Positions 11,836-23,446 of a stretch of DNA of 64,000 nucleotides are shown here, in pieces. Source of the stretch: Cornus controversa (lineage: Eukaryota; Streptophyta; Magnoliopsida; Cornales; Cornaceae). The first letter of the stretch is position 1, and every line of letters starts with the position of its first letter. The DNA is taken from positions 123,757,533-123,821,532 of the forward strand of contig CM048845.1 in NCBI GenBank assembly GCA_026545225.1. Reading direction: 5' to 3'. The translations under genes were made by a program, and so were the position numbers. The notes beneath the pieces are model-generated. The model ran no database searches, was not told the origin of the DNA, and saw nothing but the letters and a program-made list of their open reading frames with translations.

Positions 11836-11910
11836 TTTTCTGGCGACGATCATCGTGAAAAGTTTAACTTTAGTTTAATAGAACCTATTACAAACAATAT
11901 GTTTTATAAC

Positions 11911-12658
11911 TAAGAAGCACGAACACGGACACGGGTACGACACGACACAGACACGACGACACGACAAATTTAAAAAAACAGGACACAACACGGCGGGGAT
12001 ACAGCTATAAAATAATATATTAATATATATTCAACAAGTTAACCAATATCCACAATACCATAAATCTAACAATAAAAAAATAATAAATCACACAAATACT
12101 TCAATTTATTATCAAGCAATTAATGTATTTTCAAAAAGGATGTTCATTATATTCAAACCCACTACTAGAATATTGCATATTACTCATTTTTCTAATAACA
12201 AACAAATAAATTTAAATACAAAATATCAAATAAACCAACATGACTTTATGTTAAATAAAGTTCTATTGGATTTTTTATTTTTTTGTTTCTAAATTTATTA
12301 TTTAGGAATTTTATCTTACTATTTTTTATTTTTAAAATTTTTTATTTTAGAAAATACTATATTTATATAGAAAAAATGATATATATGCCATTATAGTTAT
12401 TTCAAAGGGTCAAGATGCCAACTTTTAGAAGATGAGGGGCTGAAATGCTCAAAAAAATAGTTCAAATGAGTTTTTTTGTAACTTTGGAAAAGTTCAGGAG
12501 TTTTTTTGCACTTTTAAAAATTATAAAATGTACCCCGCCGTGTCCCTTACGTGTCCTTGCCGTGTCTCCCGCGTGTCCTTGCCGTGTCCTAAAAAAAAAA
12601 ATTCCAGGACACTTTTAAGGAGTGTCCGACACGTGTCCGAGTGTCCGTGCTTTCTAAA
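11911..12658. mobile_element. Non-autonomous element with CGGACACG-rich inverted ends
   Basis: The left end reads agaagcacgaacacggacac and the inverted right end agaaagcacggacactcgga. Both continue as runs of acacgg/ccgtgtcc. The interior is very AT-rich and non-coding. A related element at 34,385 has similar ends (gaagcacggacacg) and a 10-bp target-site duplication, pointing to the Mutator superfamily. For this copy I could not find a clear duplication. Confidence 0.5.
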
Positions 12659-13304
12659 TTATAAATTTTTGTTAGGTGACCTTGTCCAGTATGCTTTACT
12701 GTTGATATTTCATTATATATATATAATTATATATTAGTTCAATTTTCCAAAAAATAATTGTTCATTCGGATGATTGCACACAAATTATTTCTTGATAAAC
12801 CAGCACAAGAAGAGCTGAGAGATATTTTCACCTAGTATTGCATGATGAAGATCATAGACTTCGTCTCTAGCTAGCTCCTACGGAAATACAAGAAGAGATA
12901 GAAAAAGGGCTATCTTTTCCAACAAAGCGATAAAATAAAATGGATGAATATATGGCATTCAGAATGGCATCTATCACCACAAGAAGCATCAGTATGAGCC
13001 AGTCATGCATGCATGTGCGTCCTAATTGCCACTGTAACTCATTCGTTTGCATTCATTATAACTTCAGTAAAATTACCTTTCTTTCATATATTCAATTTTA
13101 TTTGTATTCCTACTTATCTTGATATATTCCTTTTAACTCTAAACTAATTCAACATTTTCAGGGATAGATAACTAGAAATACCAGAAGATATATTTTGTAC
13201 AAAAGCAAATGAATAAGCTTAAAGAGAGTGACCAAGCTAGTATACAGCTTCATGAGTTCCTTACACATCAATCCTTTTTCCCTATATCTATCTATATATA
13301 TATA

Positions 13305-13332
13305 CTAGGCGTATTGCCCGTGCCTACGGCAC
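13305..13332 (-). other. Helitron 3' terminus: hairpin and CTAG end
   Basis: A perfect 5-bp stem with a 3-base loop (gtgccgtaggcac on the minus strand) is followed by gggcaatacgc and CTAG. In rolling-circle Helitron models the hairpin acts as the transposition terminator. Confidence 0.9.
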
Positions 13333-13469
13333 TATAAAAAAAAAAAATTTATTGAACTGAAATAAAAACTGATTTTATATAATCAACGTGTCAATAAACA
13401 AATATTTACAAAACACTATTTGCATTAGCTACTGTTTACAAAAAATACAATGACCACGCTTCTCCTTCT

Positions 13470-13726
13470 CTACTTCTTCCAAGATGAAGCATAAATTTTC
13501 TTCACTACCGAGAAGAATATTTTTGCGTCAATATGAATGTACTTCGCCTTCAAAAAAGGACTATATACAACAATCTACAAAATAATAACACAAAATGAAT
13601 TGTTATATTATTATGTAAAAAATAATAATTTAGAGTAACAAAAAATTGAATTACCTCATTACATCCCCAATTGCGCAGTGAAGATGAATTGATATATCGG
13701 ATTTTTCTTGCAGCAGCATCCCAGTC
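13470..13726 (-). CDS. Possible C-terminal extension exons of the Helitron gene
   Basis: Two segments, 13655-13726 (24 codons, starting DWDAAARKIRYIN) and 13470-13547 (25 codons plus stop, ending KKIYASSWKK), are bordered by AG and GT or stop. They read in phase 0. They would be used if the helicase exon ended at 13778 (a weak GAA|gttttat donor) instead of its stop at 13766. Phase agreement argues for real exons; the weak donor argues against. Confidence 0.35.
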
Positions 13727-13765
13727 CTACAAAGTTATATTGGATAACACACTTTGATTAGAACA

Positions 13766-16700
13766 CTATAATAAAACTTCTGGGTACACAATATTTGTTG
13801 TAGAATGTAGACCGTCGTCTGGAAGAAGGATACTTATACGCTCAGAACTGGTGCATCTAGACAGTGCAACATATAACTGCCCGTGACTAAATACTGGTGT
13901 GCGCAAATCAACCCCAACAAATTGAACAGACTGTCCTTGAGACTTATTAATGGTCATTGCATAGGCCAGTCGAACAGGAAATTGACGTCTTGTCATTTTA
14001 ATGGGCATTTCTGAAGAGGATGGAGTCAAGGATATTCTTGGAATAAAGACAAAATTACCACATTTATCTCCCGTCAGAATCTGTGCTTCAATTACACGAT
14101 GTGCACACTTGACAACCATCAGTCGTGTGCCATTGCATAGGCCATCCTTGGGCGCAATGTTCCTCAACAACATAATCGGACATCTTACTTTCAAATTCAG
14201 CTCAAAGGGTGGTAACCCTGAAGGATCTAATGAGTTTAAAAATTCATTAGGATATCGATTAGTAATGGTTCGATCTACTAACTCATCTTCCAATATTTTG
14301 TCAGCTGCAAAATAAGTAACCGTCTCCCTAGGAAATATATTTAATGCAACACTATTGATAGTACTAATATCATCATTTCGGGTAGAAAGAATTGTACGCT
14401 CATTTAAAAAATTTGGTGAAACTGTATTCGCAACACTTAACCCTGGATACACTGCACATAGTAACTCATCTAAATTCCTGCACTTTCGTATTGTATGCGG
14501 AAGTTCTATATTTTCTTGTGAGTTTGATCCAATCTAAAAAAAAAAAAAAATTGTTAAGGTGGGATGTCAAAAAATAACACGCTACTAAAATTATTACAAT
14601 TTGTATGTTTTCAGAAATATTACCTCCGTCAAGAAATTTGAAAAGTCCGCATTTGCAGTGTCTGTGCTATTCAGGCGCATGTTCAAATTCAAAATTAGAA
14701 CGTGTACCTGATTCCAGAGTCTGGAGCGTCTCAAAGTTGCGCCCACAATTTCTTCACGGCTGCCCTTTTGTATAACTGGTAAGATCTGTCTGAAATCTCC
14801 GCCAAGAACAACAGTAATACCCCCAAATGGCTTCTCATTATCGCAAATATCTTGAAGAGTGCGATCAACAGCTTCCACACAATACCTGTGTTGCATAGGG
14901 ACTTCATCCCAAATTATTAGTTTCGCTTCCTTAAACAACTCTGCATGCAACGATTGTTTTGTAAACCCACAAATTGAATTTTCCAACACATTTAGTGGAA
15001 TGCAGAACGTAGAATGTGCAGTACGACCCCCTACCAATAACAGAGAAGCAATACCAGATGAAGCAACAGTGATAACAATGAGTCCAAGGCTGCGACATTT
15101 TGTTGCAATTGTATTATACAAAAATGTCTTTCCTGTTCCAGCACCACCACTTAAGAAAAATGTTGTCCCTTCATTTTTGAGAACTGAAGAAATAATTGCA
15201 CTATAAGCAGCACGTTGTCCATCATTAAGGCGGTCAACATTAAATTGAACATCTGATTGTTGTGCCTCGACTTGAAGTTGATGATGTTCCCAGATAAATC
15301 TGTTTCCAACTATCGTACTCCAATTGCCAGTCGGCAGTGGCATTGGTGGGAAGTCAGTTAAACTCTTACCAGATTCCTTTAGTAGCTGATTCAGAAGATA
15401 TAAACCATAATCCGTGATTTGAGACTCAATTGGATTGGGAATCGCAAAGTCTTTAGAAATTATGCGAGCAAGATCATCACACATATGCATTGAAAATTTA
15501 TTCCATAACACATGCGGTTGTAGTGGGGAGCAGTGTATCAAAATAACACAGAACAAACTTCTCAACTGACGTCCATTTTTTATGGTTGCTGCTTCATCAA
15601 GGCATTGCACCCATTCTTCATCGTCTTCCAGAAGTCCCCTTTCAACACATGCATATTTGAATGTTTCGTGCAATATATTGTTGACGGTCTTTAAACATTC
15701 AAAGGATCGCGGTCCTTTAACAACAGTAAGTAGCAAACGCAAGTAAAATCTCTCACCTTCATTGGGGTTAGCAAAGTACATTCTACCAATTGCAAATCCC
15801 CTCTGTCTTTTTGTCCACTTCTTTTCTTGAATGTGCCATACATAATGCTGGGAAAATTCTTGATAAGTAAATGCGCGGGCATCTGCATTGGCAGCACAGC
15901 ACGCAAAAAAACCAGTAAGAGTTGACACTTCAGCCTTAGCCCGTTCCATGATCTTATGCATTGAATCAGCTTCATTGTAAACAACTTGATGTTTGCCAGG
16001 TAAATGAAGTTGTAATCTCACAACATTTGGAAGTTCCTCGTGCATCGGATTGCCAAATATTCGCCAAGCAGCTTCTGTCGGCCCGATGTACCTTGCATCA
16101 AGGTATTGCTGAATCTCATCTACGCCGCCTAAAATCATTGTCGTGCGATCATGACCCTTGTAAATATACTTGTGAATATATTTTACATATCTCAATCCTG
16201 CACAAACTTCCACATTGATATGACAGTTGAACATTCTGGACAAATACGGATGATATGGCACAACATCTCTATTATCAACATCATGTCCCCTCACAGAATA
16301 AACGCGACCATCATTGCGTCGTCGATATAGCGGGTAACCATCTTGGTCCATACTTGTTTCTTCTGAAAACTGTTTAGGGTACCTCTTAGTGCATTTTCCA
16401 TTTTCCATACACGATGCGTGTGGATTTCGAGTACCACACGGTCCATGAACCATACAACTCTTGATAGTTTCAAAAAGTGTGGGATCTTCATTTGGATATG
16501 GAAATTCAGATGACACAATTTTATCCACCTGAGCACATGTTCGAATTTTGCTTCGACCTTCAAGGAATATAAGTAAATGCATGTGCGGCAACCCCCGTTT
16601 TTGAAATTCAATTGTGAAGACATGACCAACTTTTTTGCCAAACACTTTCTTATTATCTAACTCCATCATTAGAGCGTGTCGCTTCAATTCAAAAACACGG

Positions 16701-19160
16701 GCAACTAAATCAGGACGATCAGTGGCCTGTTGATGTGGTAATAAAGCTGAAGTAATTTCATGCCAGTTAGGATTTGCAGTCATTGTAAGGAAGATATCTG
16801 GATGTTGATTGTATCGAGTAATTGCCATTGAATCTTGAAAGATCTCAAACATATGTCTTGGACTACCCCTGAATGAAGAAGGCAACACTATTCGTTGCCC
16901 AACTTGATGTGGTTCAAATCCATCTACAGAAATATCTGTCAGACCCTGGTAAAGTTCCCGACGGAGTTTAGGCTGATTTAACTTATAGTATGTCAGTCGA
17001 TTTTGCTCAGTAGCGGCCCAAGCATCTACAATGAACTCCTGAAATAATTTTCCGCCTCTTAAAATGGTTGAGTACTCAGAAGAACGTTCAAACAAATGAT
17101 AAGCATAGAACTGTAACTGGGTAAGTCTATTAGTTGTATATCTCCCATCTAGGATGTTCCACTGTTTTAACTCAGGTTCCCATCCAAGCTCACCGTAAGG
17201 AAACAACAAAACATAATGCAAAGGCAAATAAGCAGGGTGACATTCACTAATTCGCATCAATTCATTATTTCCTCTCAAGCGCACAACAATATCTCTCATT
17301 CCACTGACTTGAGTTCCATCTCTTGGTAATATAACTGCAACTTCATTTGCTGTCGGCAGATTATACCTTCGTCGATCTGCTGCTGAAGATGGAGAGTAAT
17401 GAAGATAGGCCGGTATATTTTGGTCTGCTGAATTCAATTGCTCTAGTATTGCAAATGCTTGACGGAATTTTTTTGAAAATGCGTTATACTGCAACAAATT
17501 TTTTTGAATATCTTCGAGAACATCCCTCCTCAGATGCGAATTTTTACGACTACGAATGTCTAAAGCCGCTTCAGGGTCATAAATGTACAACTGAGCATAA
17601 CTTGCTTCCTGTCCTGATTGGGGTAAAAGCGTCCCTGTACGATGTCGCAGTTCTCCATGAATGGTAAATGATGTTGGACCCCTGCCACTAAGAACTCTGT
17701 CATCCATCTGAACACCCAGACTTGTAAATGCATTAGCTGCATTATATTCCCGAGTATAACGACGAAACGATTTTGATTTGTCATCATCACCGTTGTATAA
17801 TAATGCAAGTTCTGGAGGGGGTGTAAGCAGAGCCGGTAATTGAATCTTTCCTTATAGACAACATGTTCCAAAAAGAGGATGCCCGCAAGATGAGTTTTTT
17901 AATTTTTCATCCATCCAGTGTAAGGCTTTACAATAAGGACATGCTACATTCATGTTAGCCAAAGAATGCCGACGAATATTATGTTTAGACCGAACATTGA
18001 CCGTTGCATTGGCACATGTGTTTTCTAATTCATCACTCAGATGATCATTTTGAATGATATTTGATCCATTTAATTCCTGATCTAAGAACATACGCCGAGA
18101 CCGACGCCGACGCCGAGGCAAACCAGGAAAAAATCTTGATTGTACCAGAGGGCGTTCATTTCTCTCTCTCTCTCTTCGTAAACGTTGGGCAATTGCAGCT
18201 TTTGATGGAAGAGCATGTTCACAAATTTGCTGATTTAGATTAGTAGTAAGAAACACTTGACTAAGATTTCTAGGAGAAAGATCAAAAGACACTTCTAATT
18301 GAGGTGATGCTTGCATATTAGATGTCACATTTGCCACTGTTATCGGAGTTCTTTGTAGAGGAATAATAGAATGCAACTGATGAGGTGTTGATATGGTAGT
18401 TCCAAAAGATGGCACCACAGAATGTGCAAACGCAGTTTTTGAGACATTCGGAATAGGTTCCTATAAGATGTCAATTAACTGTTAAAATAATTGTAAACGT
18501 TGGTTTTAGCATTCTATACTAAATATTTTTAAAAAGTGACAATATGATAATTACATAAACTGAATATAACATAAACAAAAGGTCCCTAAATGATGGTAAT
18601 CGTTAAAAATGCATAAAATAAAATAATATTTACACGTGTATAGTAAACAAAACAAAATTAATGATAAAAAACACACCCCCACTTTTTCCTTTCCCTTGCG
18701 CGAAGTGCAAGCCTCTGAATCTTTCCTGGCCACCTAAAAATTATTAAAAAATTGAGTATGGAAAAAAAAAGTTAATTAAAATTATAAAAAATAAAGAAAT
18801 GTAATGAGTTGACTCACCTTCGCAGCTCTAATAATATTGAGCTCACGTTCATCATGGATAACAATAGAATAATTTCTTTTTTTCAAGAAATTAACCTACA
18901 TATTAAATTCAATAAATTCTTAAAAATAAGATAAAATATAGATGTTAAAAAATAAATAAATAAATAAAATTCTTACTGTGCACTCGACATCATGATTCAC
19001 CTGATATAGAAATAATTTAAAAATCAGACATAGAAAATGATAAGTCTAAAAGGAATCTATAAAATTTTATAAAGAAACTAACTTACATTGCCAAATATGG
19101 TGAAATTATCCACTGGTGTACCACTAATAAATGGAGAGGAAAAAGAATGTCCAATGAATA
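13766..19160 (-). pseudogene. Helitron Rep/helicase (RepHel) gene, multi-exon, one internal nonsense codon
   Basis: The main exon 14624-18460 carries the CX2C…H…C N-terminal cysteine motif (CPYCKALHW, then SSCGHPLFGTCC) and the HUH nickase motif HMH (16577-16585). It also has the two-tyrosine motif YIHKY and PIF1-type helicase motifs: Walker A GGAGTGKT and Walker B IIWDE (14903-14917). A 90-bp phase-0 intron (14534-14623) leads to exon 13766-14533 with the remaining helicase motifs ([29 protein letters not shown]). One in-frame TAA at 17852-17854 splits the main exon. The frame is otherwise open on both sides and family similarity continues past it. Three short upstream exons (18683-18733, 18818-18895, 18977-19000) are multiples of three, all in phase 0 with GT..AG borders. 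A further segment ending at 19087 (…VDNFTIFGN) may precede them. The true start codon is not fixed. Confidence 0.85.
18461..19160 (-). CDS. Short upstream exons of the Helitron gene
   Basis: On the minus strand the segments are: one ending at 19087 (…GTPVDNFTIFGN, donor gtaagt); 19000-18977 (VNHDVECT, donor gtaaga); 18895-18818 (26 codons, starting VNFLKKRNYSIV, donor gtgagt); and 18733-18683 (17 codons, VARKDSEACTSRKGKEK, donor gtgggg). The last splices to the acceptor at 18461-18462 before the main exon. All are phase 0 and the internal ones have lengths divisible by three, which is unlikely by chance. I do not recognise a domain in them. Confidence 0.6.
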
Positions 19161-20619
19161 AGGTTAGTTTAATAAATAGAGAAATAAACTAAATTTTGAC
19201 ATTGTTACTATTCAATTAAATAAAAAGATACATGAAAGTTAATTAAAGTTATAAGTTCAGATTATAAGTATAGATAAATCCATTAAATAAAAATAAAAAG
19301 AGACAAAGAAAGCAAATTAAAGCTAAAATCACCATTCGTGACCAAAGGAAAAAAATAGATGATTAATTAAAATCTATTGGTCAAAAATAGACATAAATAG
19401 ATGATTAATTAAAATCTATTCGTAAAAAATAGACATTTGCATGATTTTATATTTTTCACATAACATTGAGCCCAATCCCACTGTTCTTGGTTACCCAATA
19501 TGGTATTTACGCAACTGATTAGACTCTGACCCAGTTATGGGACCATGCTCCCGTCTCCATACTGAACCTAACACTTTCATCATTATTATTTTTTCTTTTC
19601 TTTTTCTATCTTTATTTTATTATTTTCTCACAAATTTATTATAATATGTATGGATCCTATTCAATCAAGTGAGTGTTAATCTTTTTATTTGTACTAAAAA
19701 TAATTTTATGAGTAGTGAAATAAAAAAACTTAACACTTCTACCGGTGAAATTGTTCAGTTTTTCAATCTCATTAAATCTGATGATAGTATTCAAATAGGG
19801 GACACTTTGAAGCTGCATTTAAATTGAATCTATTGCAATAAATTTAAGAATTTAATGGCCTAGATGACCAAATTGGAACACTTTTTCATGTTGGACAAAT
19901 TTTATATGAGATTGAGAATTACCCAATTCAATGTCCTATGCAGAGGATCTTTAAATGCAACTTTGAATTGCTGAAAATCTAACACCCTCAATTTATTTTT
20001 TACTCAAAAGATTCCAAAAACCCATTGAATAGAGACATGAGAAATTAAAGGTAGAAGGGAAGTAGGACTTGTGATGATGAAAGAAAAGAAAAAAAAGGAT
20101 ATATATCTACAATCACAACATTATCCTCAAATTGCCAACAACATTTTTAATTCGACTACAGTCACAACATTATCCTCAAATTACTGCCACGGTTTCTCAT
20201 AGCCACGGTGCTGACTTGATGTGGTGTGTGCCGGAAGGAGGGAGCTCGGGTGCGACAGAGAGAGAGAGAAAAAAAAAAGAGTGAGATGCGTGACACAGAG
20301 CAAAAGAAGGGGAGAGAGTGAGAGAGAAGAAATACAGAGTTGCAGTTATACATATTTTTTTTCCCTCCCTTTTCTCACTCGTGCTTGCCAGCCCACACTA
20401 TCCCACATTTTTTCCCTCTCTTTTTTTTTACTTTTGCTTGACAGCTAACAATATGTAACCAGAACCAACAAACCAGATTACAACCAACTAACCAGATAAA
20501 ATATACTCAACCAACTAATCTGTGAGAGTAACCGGATATAATATATATATAAATACTAAATAAAATAAAATAATAAATAAAATAAATAATATACACACAA
20601 CCAGCAAATTGAGACTCAC

Positions 20620-20910
20620 CTTTACAACAGCGCCGGCAGTCTAACGGCCGTGACAGCGCCGTCCAGCGGACGCGACAGCGCCGCCGTCGTCGTCGTCCCA
20701 GCTGCCCACCCCACGGATCTCTCGCCGTCATCGTGGATCGCCGTCGTTGCGCCGTCCAACAGCCGTGACAGCGACGATCGCCATCCAACAGCCGTGACAG
20801 CGACGACCAGCAGCCCGTCGTCGTCGCTCCGCCGTCGTTGCGCTGTCCAGCGGCCGTCACAACGACGACCAGCAGCCCACCCCTCCAGCGGCGTCGCTCC
20901 AGTTTCGTTT
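20620..20910. repeat. GC-rich tandem-repeat island in the Helitron 5' region
   Basis: This block of about 290 bp is strikingly GC-rich inside an AT-rich element. It repeats short units such as ccgtgacagcgacga, cagcagcccac and gtcgtcgtc. It lies upstream of the Rep/helicase gene, which reads toward lower coordinates, followed by GA-rich tracts. It may be promoter/5' leader sequence or a picked-up host fragment. Frames on both strands look like repeat by-products. Confidence 0.6.
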
Positions 20911-21471
20911 CAGTTTGATAGAGATAGAGAGAGATGAGAGATTGCTGAGAGATAGAGATGAGATAGAGAGAGAGAAAAGAATAAAAAAATATATGGAGAG
21001 AGAGAGAGAAAAGACCATTCAAATATATCAAAACCATTCAAATGGGCTAGGACTGACGGCTGACTGTAGCTATTCTGCCAAACTAACATCACATGTTATA
21101 TAGATGCACATGGGCTTGGAGTCTTTTACAGAGATAGATATATAGAGATAGAGAGAGAGAAAAGAATAAAGGGTTGGTTTAATCTGAGCCGTTGATAGGG
21201 ATATTAATGGGTTGATTTTACACCGTAGATAGTGATATATATTTTGCACCCTTGGATGAATTTTTCAAGCATTTGTGACCCTTAGATGATAAAATTATTT
21301 TGGGGGGAAATTCAAACTCAATGCTAAAATGTTATATAGATATATATATACCCTTTAGCTGAGTTTATTGGGCAATTCAGCTTTACCAAATGCAAGCAAC
21401 TTTCAAACCATAAGGTAACCTTTTTTTCTCTCGCAACTGCATCAATGCTTAGTAAACAAAAAACTTCAAAG

Positions 21472-21612
21472 ACCATCAAGGTGGTGGCCTAGTGGTACTT
21501 TCACTTTACCTTTCAAAGTGAAGATGGAGAGTCCAAGTCCTCTTAGAGGCAAAGTGAGTGTGTGAGCAAGTTTAAAATAATAATAATCATAATAATAATA
21601 ATAAATAAACTT
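21472..21612 (+). repeat. SINE-like element
   Basis: An A-box-like tggcctagtggta (about 21486) is followed some 45 bp later by a B-box-like gagagtccaagtcctc. The sequence ends in an A/T-rich simple tail of ataata repeats (21585-21606). This is the architecture of a plant tRNA-derived SINE. No target duplication was identified. Confidence 0.5.
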
Positions 21613-22365
21613 AAAGTAAATTCAACGATTGAACAAACCCAATTCATATGTTAGGATAAGTAAACCTAACAAAAGAAAACTTAAATAAATTAAACAAGAA
21701 ATTTGATATATATCATACCAAGAACTGAAAGCCTGAAACACCAAATACTTGATCAAAGCAGTTTCTTAAATTCAACAAAAATTAGTTTGACATGAATAAA
21801 GGAGACATGTACTTAGTTAGATCCATCACACTCCGCCCCAACATGAACATTCCTACGGACAAAAGACCCATCATATAGAACATATAGAATATTGTGAGGT
21901 ACTAATTAGAGACAAATTTACTTATTTCTAAATCCTAGTAATGAATGGACATATAGAGCATCAAACTCTGTAAAACAAGGAAGGAAAATAAATGCAAGGG
22001 ATCGAAAAGCATAAAGGAATAGCTAGATCATCTTTATTTTTTTATTTTTTATTTTTTACAATTAACACACATTCAACCCTTCATTTTAAAAGGCAGAGCG
22101 GGTTACAATTTTTGATCATTTTTTAAAAGCAAGATAAGAAAAGAAGAAAGAGAGGGAAGTGCAATAGAATGATTTTATTTATCACTCTCAAAACTAATAA
22201 TTTGCTTTATATAAAGGAAATTTTGTAATTCTTTTAATCCATCACGTGAAACTCTTCCAATCAGACTCCCTTTGAATTTGTGGTTATAGCATAAACCCTG
22301 GGACAACCACTCAAAAGTGAAAGCTAAGGTAGTAAGCATGAGGTCTTGCAATCCAATCAACACTC

Positions 22366-22406
<41 letters not shown>

Positions 22407-22818
22407 GTGGTAAAAAAATAGACGCTTTAAGGGTCCACTATTTTCTAACCACTCTTAAATGAACCTGTGTAAACTTGTGTGACATTTAAAAGTCACACCA
22501 TGCCACCACGTGATGCTGCCATTCAAAGAAAACAATGTCCAGGTGGGAGCACTCTCTTTTAAACAACACTCTCTTTTCTTCTTAACTTATTGATTAATAA
22601 GTGCAAAGTTAGTATCATTTATATTTCAAAACATTTTCATTTCTGTGCATCAAACACACTCATTGAAACAAATCTAACTTGGAGTTCTCAAATCAAACAC
22701 AGCCAAATACAAAATTCAGAACAAATAATGCATTAAAATGAAAGCAAATACATCCCAATCTCATCAAACATTTCCACGTATAAGTTATAGTAATATTGTT
22801 GAAATAATAAACAAAATG
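21613..22818. other. AT-rich intergenic region
   Basis: No gene is supported here. A TA microsatellite lies at about 22371-22402. Confidence 0.5.
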
Positions 22819-23441
22819 TTAGATGATTTTCAAATTATAACATTCTTTACAAGAGGCTTTTGCAACCACATGTGGATAATAACTATCGTAATCTAGACTG
22901 TAGCTTGGAGTTGTGTTGTCGTCGGGCAATAAATATCTACAACAAAAATCAACCAAAAATCATGCAAGATTTACATACATTTTAGAAATTATCAAAATAA
23001 ATGAAAAATTACTAATTTCTTACCCATTTGTAAGCATTGGACAGTTTCTTTTATTGTGTGACTCGCCAACCAAACCACACCCATTACACCGTCTAGCTTT
23101 GGAATTTTTGGCACTTCCTAATGCTTTCTCTTGCCCTCCCTTAAGCCTTTTGCCACACCCCTTTCACAAACTTCGTTCGGTTCATTGTAATAATTGCAAC
23201 TCACATTACTCGAACCAACTACACTTCGAATTTGACTTCTATCTACCGCATCAACTAAACTTGTACTACAACCAAACATTTGATTGGGTTTATAAACCTT
23301 AGTTACTTCTCCACTAGTAAGGATTGTAACGACCTTATCAACCACATCCAAAGTTAGTTGAATTAATTCACTCCTCTTACGACTTTTAAGAGTGGTCTTA
23401 GTTAGTTGAATTAATTCACTCCTCTTACGACTTTAAGAGTG
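22819..23441 (-). pseudogene. 3' part of a FAR1/FRS-like gene, frameshifted
   Basis: The minus strand encodes the C-terminal zinc-knuckle tail typical of FAR1-RELATED SEQUENCE proteins, which are domesticated MULE transposases acting as transcription factors: KGCGKRLKGGQEKALGSAKN, then RRCNGCGLVGESHNKRNCP. A GT..AG intron (22937-23023) joins it in frame to a last exon 22819-22936 (YLLPDDNTTPSYSLDY… to stop). Upstream residues (LDVVDKVVTILTSGE… NYYNEPNEV) are in another frame, so there is a frameshift near 23165. A stop lies in the knuckle frame just before KGCG. The FAR1 DNA-binding, transposase and SWIM domains are absent upstream, so this is a truncated remnant. Confidence 0.7.
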
Positions 23442-23446
23442 GTCCC
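23351..23446. repeat. 48-bp tandem duplication
   Basis: Two adjacent copies of agttagttgaattaattcac…gagtggtc differ by one base in a T-run. They lie inside the FRS-like remnant, where the repeat is in frame (16 codons) except for the one-base difference. Confidence 0.85.

Larger units (their letters stand above)
13305..21340 (-). mobile_element. Complete Helitron, about 8,036 bp
   Basis: Read on the minus strand, the element begins tctatataacattttagcat (5'-TC end, position 21340). It ends with a GTGCC/GGCAC hairpin (13320-13332), an 11-nt spacer and CTAG at 13305-13308, the standard Helitron 3' end (CTRR). It sits between an A and a T inside a TA-rich tract, the usual target, and shows no target-site duplication. 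It carries a Rep/helicase gene on its minus strand, so it is autonomous in design. A premature stop and unknown expression make present activity doubtful. Confidence 0.92.

Noticed and set aside
20507-21037. 176-codon minus-strand frame and the overlapping plus-strand frame
   Set aside because: Both derive from the GC-rich repeat island and GA tracts in the Helitron leader. Serine/leucine and arginine runs are typical of simple sequence.
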